DNA of 14,269 nt from Actinomycetota bacterium. Its GTDB lineage: Bacteria; Actinomycetota; Acidimicrobiia; Acidimicrobiales; CADCSY01. This document shows, piece after piece, positions 1 to 5,656 of this stretch. The notes under the pieces are model-generated. The model was not told where the DNA came from. It saw nothing but the letters and a program-made list of their open reading frames with translations, and did not search any database. Within the stretch, counting starts at the first letter, position 1. Every line of letters begins with the position of its first letter. Both the position numbers and the translations under genes were made by a program. The DNA is taken from contig JACOTK010000031.1 in NCBI GenBank assembly GCA_016178435.1, positions 1 through 14,269 of the forward strand, read 5' to 3'.

Positions 1-118
1 CGTTCGCGACAGGCCGTCAACCCCCCTTGACGCTCCCGACCGAGCCCGGTGCACCTTGACGAGCGCGCACCGCAGACACCGTCACCAGCAGTCATCCTGC
101 TGCCTGAGGGAGTGAGAA

Positions 119-1411
119 TCAGGCCGTGCGACAGCCGATCAGCGAGTTCGTGCCCGCTCCATGGTTGAGGCCGTAGACGCACACCGTGTGTGGACCGGAT
201 GAGGCAGGGATCACCACATCAAGGCCATGGGCGCTGCCGAAACCCGGAAAGGCCTCGGCCACGTCGGAGCGATCACCGACGGCGTCAACCGCTGCAGCGA
301 GCGTGTCGTCAACATAGACGTGCACCTTCACGGCGTGTGCCGTGTCGGGATCAAGCGCCCAACCTCCGACATGGAGCCCGCCGTCGTCCCACGTGGCGAC
401 GTCGAGCGAACCCATGGGGTCCGGATCGACGAGCACCCACCGACAACCGAGAAGCGAGTTCGTTCCCGCTCCTCGGTTGATGCCGTAGGCGCACACGGTG
501 TGGAAACCCGGCGCCGGAGCGAGCAGACCGTCGAAACCGTGGGCATCACCGAATCCGGCGTTCGCCGCACCCACATCCGAGCGATTGGCGTCGGCTTCGA
601 TGACCCCGGCAAGGGCGCCGTCCACGTAGAGATGAAGGGTGATCGAGCCGGCGGTGCCAGGGTCGATGGCCCAACCTGCCACCCGGGTGCCGCCGGGCGC
701 CATCCCTGCGAGATCAAAGGATCCGAACGGATCGGCGCCGAGCATGAGGGAACGACATCCGAGGAGCGAGTTGGCGCCGGAACCCTGGTTGATGCCATAG
801 ACGCACACGACATGTTGGCCGGGTGCTGCGGGCACCATCACATCGAAGCCGTGCGCGTCCCCGAACCCGGCCACCGACGCTCCTACATCCGGGCGATCAC
901 CCTCGGCGTTGACTGCGGTGACGAAGGAGCCGTCGATATAGACGTGCACATCGATGGAAGCCGTCACATCCGGGTCGATCGCCCAACCTGCGACCCGAAG
1001 GCCGCCCGGGGCCATCGAGGAGACGTCAAGTGAACCTTGCGGATCAGGTGACCCGAACGTTGCCCTCGGCTCCCCCGGCGCGGCAGCGGTCGCCGATGAG
1101 GAGGCCGGGGCTGTCGGAACAGTGGTCGCCGACGAGGAGGCCGGAACAGTGGTCGCCGTGGTGATGGGCGGGACCGTTGACGGCGGGGATTGTTCGGCGA
1201 CGGGAGACTGGGCAGCCACCGGAGAGTGGGCAGCCACCGGAGACTGCCCGGCAACGGGTGACTGATCGGAAACCGGCGAGGAAAGGGCGACCAACATCGA
1301 CGAGTTTGCCACGAGGGCGAGGGCTGCACCGGCGATCAGGGCTCCTGCCGGCCGGATCCAGCGGCCGGCAGGCCGTGCTTCGGTTACGTCTGCTGCATGC
1401 TTTGATTCCAC
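119..1411 (-). CDS. Secreted or membrane-anchored protein with three ~100-residue repeats
   Basis: The 430-residue protein has a basic N-terminus and one hydrophobic segment (about residues 21-43), read as a signal peptide or signal anchor. A Ser/Pro/Thr/Ala-rich stalk (about 45-118) contains five SPVxxx hexapeptides. Three homologous modules follow at about 126-221, 230-324 and 334-428. Each holds GS(L/F)D, GWA(I/L)DP, H(V/L)Y(V/I)D, a GFG(D/S)AHG(F/L)D core and a C-terminal VC(V/A)YG(I/L)N...GCR with two cysteines that could form a disulphide. Modules of this kind are familiar in secreted actinobacterial proteins, often beside cell-wall hydrolase domains, but I know no biochemical function and no enzyme domain is visible here. 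The start is GTG, chosen because GGGGAGAG lies just upstream on the minus strand. The gene begins 30 bases after the O-antigen-ligase-like gene and is probably the last gene of that operon. It may be a surface glycan-binding or structural protein (inference). Confidence 0.82.
   Translation of the reverse strand: MESKHAADVTEARPAGRWIRPAGALIAGAALALVANSSMLVALSSPVSDQSPVAGQSPVAAHSPVAAQSPVAEQSPPSTVPPITTATTVPASSSATTVPTAPASSSATAAAPGEPRATFGSPDPQGSLDVSSMAPGGLRVAGWAIDPDVTASIDVHVYIDGSFVTAVNAEGDRPDVGASVAGFGDAHGFDVMVPAAPGQHVVCVYGINQGSGANSLLGCRSLMLGADPFGSFDLAGMAPGGTRVAGWAIDPGTAGSITLHLYVDGALAGVIEADANRSDVGAANAGFGDAHGFDGLLAPAPGFHTVCAYGINRGAGTNSLLGCRWVLVDPDPMGSLDVATWDDGGLHVGGWALDPDTAHAVKVHVYVDDTLAAAVDAVGDRSDVAEAFPGFGSAHGLDVVIPASSGPHTVCVYGLNHGAGTNSLIGCRTA
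128..1036 (-). repeat. Three tandem ~310-bp coding repeats
   Basis: The three protein modules correspond to about 749-1036, 440-724 and 128-412. They keep the same motif order and two cysteines each, with a period of about 104 codons. Modules 1 and 2 share most of their GWAIDP and GFGDAHGFD blocks; module 3 is the most diverged. They have drifted at nucleotide level, so the duplication is not recent. Confidence 0.8.
1190..1279 (-). repeat. Five 18-bp coding repeats (SPVxxx hexapeptides)
   Basis: Residues 45-74 of the secreted three-repeat protein are SPVSDQ, SPVAGQ, SPVAAH, SPVAAQ and SPVAEQ. At DNA level these are five 18-bp units, imperfect but clearly homologous. They lie straight after the hydrophobic N-terminal segment, the usual place for a flexible wall-spanning stalk. 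Copy number probably varies between strains (inference). Confidence 0.75.
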
Positions 1412-1441
1412 GTGCTCTCCCCAGCCATCGGATGAATGCGG

Positions 1442-2806
1442 TCACGTTCCCGACCCTCGCGGCCAGGCCACGCCTGCGAATACTGCTCCCACCAGTGGAA
1501 TCGCCGGTATGTGCCACAGGAAGTCGAATCCCGCCTGCACACCCAGCGCCACGAGCGCGGCACCAACGCCACACGCAATATTCCCCGGCAACAACCGGGA
1601 ACCCTTCTTGGCGCCCCAGGCGAGCGTTCCGATCATCGCGAGGAGCAACACCACACCCACGACACCCAGTTCGACGCCGATCTGGAGATACTCGTTGTGC
1701 ACGAATCGGGCCTCGACAAACTTGCCGTTTCCCTGGTGGTACCGAAGACGACCTTGACCGGGGCCTGCTCCGGTCCAGGGATCCTTGCTGATGGAGTCAA
1801 TCCCGGCGTGGAACATCTCCGAACGATCCGTGGAGGAGAACGACAGTCGGGTGTCACCGAGTCGGCCGAGTGTGTCACCCCCCATGCCACCGACGACAGC
1901 CACCCCGGCGAACAGCCCAGCCGCCACCACGACGGCGGCGAGACGACCCGGCGACCACGATGCCACCGTGAGGGTCGCCGCCATCCCGGCAACCAGTCCC
2001 ATGGCCGCGGGGATGGGCCTGGCGACCCCTCCTTCGGCGAAGGAGGGACCGAGGCCGATCAGCGCGACCCCTGCGCCCAACAGAACCGGAACCATGGCCG
2101 AGAACACCGGCTGAAATCCCTGTCGGCGGAGGATCACGACGACCCCACAGCCCCACGCGATAAGTCCCGCGCGGCTGAGTGTCGCCCCGAGACCGACGAC
2201 GACCACCACCAACGCGAGCAGCCAGACCTGTCGTTCTCGGCTCACCATCGTGGTCAGGCGGGCGAGCGCAAAGAGAGCGAGCGGACCCAGGAGTCCCGCT
2301 GCCGCATTGGCATAGGTCAGTGTGGTCGAGGCCCGCCACAGCCCTTGACCAGGCAGCGCCAGCTCAGTGGAGTGAAACGCGACTCCCCACCAACCACTGC
2401 ATGCGACCGCTACGCCGAGCGCGACGACCGCGCCGGTCAGTGCAACCCGTTCGGCCTGGCCCATCGATGCCACGACCATGACCACCGCCACCACTCCGGC
2501 GACCAGAAGGGCAATGCCGGCGCCGTCGCCGGTGTCCTCGCCGAGGAGCAGAGCCCACGCGGCAAGCAGTCCCCCGGACACCAACAGCGACCAGGGCATC
2601 ACCGTGGCGCGGATCTTCGCGACGGTCAGGACCACCGATACGAGCAGTGGCAGTGCGATCAGACGTTGGTCCGCCGGATAGAACGCGCCCTGGGCCGTGA
2701 CGGCAGCGGCCAGGGCAACCAACAGCGCCAGAGCGGGCGCCCGCAGCACTCCGGAGGACCCGGCTCGGTGGCCGGCCGGGTCCGCAACCCGGTCCGGATC
2801 GCTCAT
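1442..2806 (-). CDS. O-antigen ligase / Wzy-type polytopic membrane protein
   Basis: The 454-residue protein is very hydrophobic, with about 10-12 predicted membrane segments and one larger hydrophilic loop in the C-terminal half. That loop has the layout of the Wzy_C (O-antigen ligase/polymerase) family: STDRSEMFHAGID, then DPWTGAGPGQG, then VHNEYLQ followed by E-x-G. The family joins or polymerises lipid-linked glycans on the outer face of the membrane. The ATG at 2806 shares one base with the TGA of the acyltransferase gene (TGATG), which points to translational coupling and is why I reject the upstream TTG-type start at 2857. In mycobacteria the gene after the patA homologue is pimA, so a glycan-joining protein here is a difference. 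The family is clear; whether it is a ligase or polymerase, and its glycan, cannot be told. Confidence 0.85.
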   Translation of the reverse strand: MSDPDRVADPAGHRAGSSGVLRAPALALLVALAAAVTAQGAFYPADQRLIALPLLVSVVLTVAKIRATVMPWSLLVSGGLLAAWALLLGEDTGDGAGIALLVAGVVAVVMVVASMGQAERVALTGAVVALGVAVACSGWWGVAFHSTELALPGQGLWRASTTLTYANAAAGLLGPLALFALARLTTMVSRERQVWLLALVVVVVGLGATLSRAGLIAWGCGVVVILRRQGFQPVFSAMVPVLLGAGVALIGLGPSFAEGGVARPIPAAMGLVAGMAATLTVASWSPGRLAAVVVAAGLFAGVAVVGGMGGDTLGRLGDTRLSFSSTDRSEMFHAGIDSISKDPWTGAGPGQGRLRYHQGNGKFVEARFVHNEYLQIGVELGVVGVVLLLAMIGTLAWGAKKGSRLLPGNIACGVGAALVALGVQAGFDFLWHIPAIPLVGAVFAGVAWPRGSGT

Positions 2807-3741
2807 CAGTCCCGATACCCCGGGTCCGACGGCCAGTTCGGCTGAAAGAGATGCCATTGTTCGGGAGCGGCGCGAATGAGGCCCTCCAGCTCATCGGCCA
2901 AGGTCTGGGTGTGACGCTTGATGTCGTCACGGAGCGACTCGGAGCGATCGAGCACGAGGGGAGGTCGAATCACGCCGTGATGTCCTCCGCCGCCGGCGAA
3001 GTAGATCGTCGTCGGCAGCACCGCGGCGCCGGTGCGCAGGGCCAACGTGATCGGTCCGGCCGGCAGCGTGGTTTCCTCACCGAAGAAGGTCACCTCGACA
3101 CCGTCTCGGGTCAGGTCCCGGTCACTCAACAAGGCGACGATGCCCCCGGAGCGCAGCGTCTTCAGAATCGTCATCGCCGATGAAGGACCCAATGGAACCA
3201 CCGTCAGACCGAGGTTGTTGCGCAGCTTCCCAAACCATTCGAACAGCTCGGGCGGTTCGACCGGCTCGACCACGACCTTCATGGGGTACCCGTGGGTCGC
3301 CAACCACGCGCCACCGTAGTCCCAGCCGCCGAGGTGCGGCAGACAGAGGATGACGCCCTTGCCCTCGGCCACGGCCTCCTCGAGATTGCCCAAACCCTCA
3401 TACGACAGGTCGGCATCGAGATCGGCCGGAGATTGATCAGGGAGCCGAAAGGACTCGACCCAGTAACGGGCATAGGAGATGTACGCGTCACGCACACTGC
3501 GCCGCATCGCCTGGTCATCCAGCCGGTGTCCATGGGCTCGTCGCAGGTGACGCTCGATCATGTCACGCCGGGAACCCGGCTTCCCGGGGCGTTTCGCCAC
3601 CAGAACGGCCAGGCCCTGTGCAAGTCCGAACACGACGGACCCGGGCAACCGTCGGGCGACGGCCGAGCCGACACGGTACGCGAGATACGGAGCCCTCGCG
3701 GCAAGGGAGGCGGCCGCGCCGACCTCCTTCTCGGTGTTCAT
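2806..3741 (-). CDS. patA: Lysophospholipid acyltransferase-family protein, PatA-like (phosphatidylinositol mannoside acyltransferase)
   Basis: The 311-residue protein belongs to the bacterial lipid A/PIM acyltransferase (LPLAT) family, whose usual length is about 300. The HX4D catalytic motif is H136-LGGW-D141. A second conserved block near 205-230 reads SDRDLTRDGVEVTFFG then LPAGP, matching the acceptor/acyl-binding region of mycobacterial PatA-type proteins. The N-terminus has an amphipathic or hydrophobic stretch suited to inner-membrane association. The known family reaction moves an acyl chain from acyl-CoA to a mannose of phosphatidylinositol mannosides. That substrate is inferred from the adjacent pgsA and from synteny with Rv2611c; no mannosyltransferase gene is visible here. 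The ATG follows GGAG with 4 bases between, 19 bases after the pgsA stop, and the stop overlaps the next start, so it is in one operon. Confidence 0.85.
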   Translation of the reverse strand: MNTEKEVGAAASLAARAPYLAYRVGSAVARRLPGSVVFGLAQGLAVLVAKRPGKPGSRRDMIERHLRRAHGHRLDDQAMRRSVRDAYISYARYWVESFRLPDQSPADLDADLSYEGLGNLEEAVAEGKGVILCLPHLGGWDYGGAWLATHGYPMKVVVEPVEPPELFEWFGKLRNNLGLTVVPLGPSSAMTILKTLRSGGIVALLSDRDLTRDGVEVTFFGEETTLPAGPITLALRTGAAVLPTTIYFAGGGGHHGVIRPPLVLDRSESLRDDIKRHTQTLADELEGLIRAAPEQWHLFQPNWPSDPGYRD

Positions 3742-3760
3742 GCGCTCCGCGGTGTCGGCG

Positions 3761-4450
3761 TCAGCGGTTCAGGCGATCGCGGCGATGCCACGTCCGTGCC
3801 GTCGTCCGGGGCACCCTTCGCCCACGCCAACGAGCGGCAAGTGGCGACGGAGAAGGCGGGGCCGGAACCGGCCGGCCGGCCTGACGCCAGACCTTCGCGA
3901 ATCGCTGCCCAGCCGTCAGCAGGGTGAGGACCAGCATGATCCACAGCACGGGAACCAGCAGTGAATCGAACAGAAGCCCGAAGCCCAGCAGGATCAATCG
4001 CTCGGCGCGCTCCATCAGCCCGCCCTTGGCCTCGAAACCCAGCGCCTCTGCCTTTGCCCGCTGGTAGGAAACCAGTGCCGATGCGCCGATCACGGCCAGG
4101 GCGACCATCCCCGCCTGGCCCCCGTGACGAGCGGTCAGAAACCACGAAACCCCGCCCAGCAGCACCACATCAGTCACGCGGTCCGCCACCGAATCGAAGA
4201 ACGCTCCACGAGGCGAGGACGTCCCGGAGGCCTTCGCGACGGCTCCGTCGAGGGCGTCGGGCAACGCCGTGGCCAGGAGCAGGAGCGTTCCGCCGCGCAG
4301 AGCGCCGTTGGCGATCGCTATCGAGGCGGCAATCGACATCAACAAACCGAACCCGGTGAGCTGATCAGCCGTCAGGCCGACACGGCGCAGACCCTGGCCC
4401 ACCGGTTGCAGTCGTTGCTCAATATCGGACTTCCAGCGACCGTCAAGCAT
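3761..4450 (-). CDS. pgsA: CDP-alcohol phosphatidyltransferase, phosphatidylinositol phosphate synthase type
   Basis: The 229-residue integral membrane enzyme carries the CDP-alcohol phosphatidyltransferase signature: D65xxD68-G69-xx-A72-K73, eight residues, G82xxxD86xxxD90. The four Asp residues bind the metal and CDP-diacylglycerol. A second block, SYQRAKAEALGF then GGLMERAERLI (about 128-153), closely resembles mycobacterial PgsA1, which joins CDP-diacylglycerol and inositol 1-phosphate. About five or six hydrophobic segments are visible. The canonical Arg after the first Asp pair (AR) is Lys here. The C-terminal 35 residues are Pro/Arg-rich, low-complexity and probably cytosolic. The start ATG has no Shine-Dalgarno sequence but has TACCGT six bases upstream, which suggests leaderless translation. 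The position between the HIT/membrane-protein genes and patA matches the mycobacterial cluster. Confidence 0.88.
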   Translation of the reverse strand: MLDGRWKSDIEQRLQPVGQGLRRVGLTADQLTGFGLLMSIAASIAIANGALRGGTLLLLATALPDALDGAVAKASGTSSPRGAFFDSVADRVTDVVLLGGVSWFLTARHGGQAGMVALAVIGASALVSYQRAKAEALGFEAKGGLMERAERLILLGFGLLFDSLLVPVLWIMLVLTLLTAGQRFAKVWRQAGRPVPAPPSPSPLAARWRGRRVPRTTARTWHRRDRLNR

Positions 4451-4456
4451 GGAACG

Positions 4457-4462
4457 ACGGTA
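4457..4462 (-). promoter_or_regulatory. Candidate -10 element (TACCGT) for leaderless pgsA
   Basis: On the minus strand TACCGT fits TANNNT and ends exactly six bases before the pgsA ATG, so transcription would begin at or next to the A of the start codon. No purine-rich Shine-Dalgarno sequence lies between. The same spacing occurs at npdG, fabI/inhA and the M23 gene. No convincing -35 is visible. Confidence 0.4.
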
Positions 4463-4524
4463 CCAGGGTCATGGCGGCAGTGACATCAATTGCCGTCAAG
4501 GCCCGTCGGGGCGACCGCTCCTCG

Positions 4525-4580
4525 GTGCTCACGACTTCGTGCTCACGACTTCGTGCTCACGCATTCGTGCTCACGAGGAG
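4525..4580 (-). repeat. Four 14-bp tandem repeats between membrane-protein gene and pgsA
   Basis: On the plus strand the unit GTGCTCACGACTTC occurs exactly at 4525-4538 and 4539-4552, with two changes at 4553-4566, and its first nine bases again at 4567-4575. The array covers the stop codon of the upstream membrane-protein gene. Read on the minus strand, each unit is GAAGTCGTGAGCAC, in which TCGTGAGC joins a TGA stop to a GTG start. This gives a chain of five-codon frames (MSTNA, MSTKS, MSTKS) overlapping by GTGA. The last GTG (4532) opens a 29-codon frame ending at 4443, 8 bases inside pgsA. Confidence 0.85.
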
Positions 4581-5080
4581 GTGAGCTCGTCCCAGTCGGC
4601 GGGATCCTCGGGGTTCTCCTCGACGAAGTGCTCCACCACCGAGCCGTCGACGCCGTCGATGAGTACCAGCCCCCTGGTGGCCGGCGGCTCTTCTGCCGAG
4701 TACACCAGGATGCGCCACGTCGGGCGGGAGCCGAGGCCCCGCCATCCAAGCTGGGCCGAGGCATGGCCGACCGGAAAGCCCACCAACTTGGTGACAGCCA
4801 CGAGCGCATCGGTCTCGTCGACGGCCAGTGGCATGCCCGCGATCATGCAATAGGCGCCGAACGCCCCGAGGCCGACGGCCAGCACGAGGAATCCGTCGTT
4901 GACCATAACGTTGTCACCGAGGAAGAGCCACGCACCCATGCAGGCGACGGCGACGGCGAGATACAGCCACCCCTGAATCCTGCGACGGGAGTTGTCGGGG
5001 AAGGTGTACGGCCCCACGTAACCCGCCGCGTCCAGGTCGGCCGGGAGGGAATCACGGACTTCGTCGTCTCGATCGGTCAT
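4571..5080 (-). CDS. Uncharacterised two-helix membrane protein
   Basis: I do not recognise this family. The 169-residue protein has an acidic N-terminal stretch (1-20), two hydrophobic helices at about 37-56 and 62-84 joined by a short loop, and a soluble C-terminal half of about 85 residues. The C-terminal part looks like a small beta-rich domain (WRILVYSAEE, GLVLIDGVDGSVVEHF) and ends in an acidic tail (ENPEDPADWDE). The ATG at 5080 is preferred over in-frame GTG 5083 and TTG 5089; no good Shine-Dalgarno sequence is visible for any of them. It lies between the HIT-protein gene and pgsA, which are adjacent in mycobacteria, so it is an extra gene in a conserved cluster and probably envelope-related by context. 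The stop codon lies inside a 14-bp tandem repeat array. Confidence 0.75.
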   Translation of the reverse strand: MTDRDDEVRDSLPADLDAAGYVGPYTFPDNSRRRIQGWLYLAVAVACMGAWLFLGDNVMVNDGFLVLAVGLGAFGAYCMIAGMPLAVDETDALVAVTKLVGFPVGHASAQLGWRGLGSRPTWRILVYSAEEPPATRGLVLIDGVDGSVVEHFVEENPEDPADWDELTSS

Positions 5081-5119
5081 CACCCACAAGGGTAGTGGCG
5101 AGCCGGCTCGAGGTCCCGA

Positions 5120-5656
5120 TCAGCAGTCCCGGTCCGAGCGGGGCCATGCCGCACGCAGGCGCTCCCACGTGGCGGGCAGCGACTCGGGGAGCACCCGGAT
5201 CTCCGCAAGCGTCGTGACGAAATTGGTGTCACCGCCCCAACGAGGCAGGCAGTGGACATGCAGATGATCGGGAACCCCGGCCCCCGCGGCTCGTCCCAGA
5301 TTGGCGCCGACGTTCACCCCACCGGGTGCATAGGCAGCCTTCAGGGCACGTACTCCGGTGGTCACGGCCTGCCAGAGCTCCGCGGACTCATCGGGCTCGA
5401 GGCTCTCGAGATCGCCGATGTGGCGGAGGGGCATGACCATCAGATGACCGCTGTTGTAGGGGTAGGCGTTGAGGACGGCAACGCAGAAGCGACCGCGCCA
5501 CAGCACATAGGTGACCTCGTCGGGTTCCCCCGAGGCCAGGATCCGACAGAAGACACATTCGTGCTCGCTCTGGGGAGGGCTCCCTCCTGCCACGCTGCTG
5601 ACGTATTCGTTGCGCCACCCCGCCCAGAGGTGGCCGAGGCCCGGCGAATCGCTCAT
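5120..5656 (-). CDS. HIT-domain nucleotide hydrolase/phosphorylase (Ap4A phosphorylase-like)
   Basis: The 178-residue protein has the histidine-triad motif H131-L-H133-V-H135-CL near its C-terminus. In the family the middle His is the nucleophile attacking the alpha-phosphate of a nucleotide substrate. C34xxC37 upstream, with the later histidines, is typical of zinc-containing bacterial HIT proteins. The NAYPYNSGHLMVMPLRH block (about 63-79) is the conserved HIT core. The mycobacterial gene in the same position (Rv2613c) is described as a diadenosine tetraphosphate phosphorylase, so that activity is a reasonable guess for this cytosolic protein. Its ATG overlaps the thrS stop by four bases (ATGA), so the two are translationally coupled. 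The link makes sense because aminoacyl-tRNA synthetases are a source of Ap4A. Confidence 0.9.
   Translation of the reverse strand: MSDSPGLGHLWAGWRNEYVSSVAGGSPPQSEHECVFCRILASGEPDEVTYVLWRGRFCVAVLNAYPYNSGHLMVMPLRHIGDLESLEPDESAELWQAVTTGVRALKAAYAPGGVNVGANLGRAAGAGVPDHLHVHCLPRWGGDTNFVTTLAEIRVLPESLPATWERLRAAWPRSDRDC

Noticed and set aside
86..102. CAGCAG-TCATC-CTGCTG inverted repeat downstream of the three-repeat protein gene
   Set aside because: The stem is only 6 bp with mixed GC and has no U-run, so it is too weak to call a terminator. Nothing else was identified in 1-118.
1436..2845. Long plus-strand open frame opposite the O-antigen-ligase-like gene, rich in His, Arg, Gln and Gly
   Set aside because: It has no recognisable domain and biased composition, and lies exactly antisense to a convincing membrane protein. 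High GC content makes such antisense frames common. The same reasoning removes plus-strand frames opposite thrS, mshC, npdG and the CNNM genes.
2807..2857. Upstream start at 2857 for the O-antigen-ligase-like protein
   Set aside because: It adds 17 residues that fully overlap the acyltransferase gene. The ATG at 2806 overlaps the stop codon as TGATG, a normal coupled arrangement.
5099..5110. 12-bp palindrome CGAGCCGGCTCG between the HIT and membrane-protein genes
   Set aside because: It has no loop and is GC-rich, and short GC palindromes are expected by chance here. An operator cannot be excluded but has no support.
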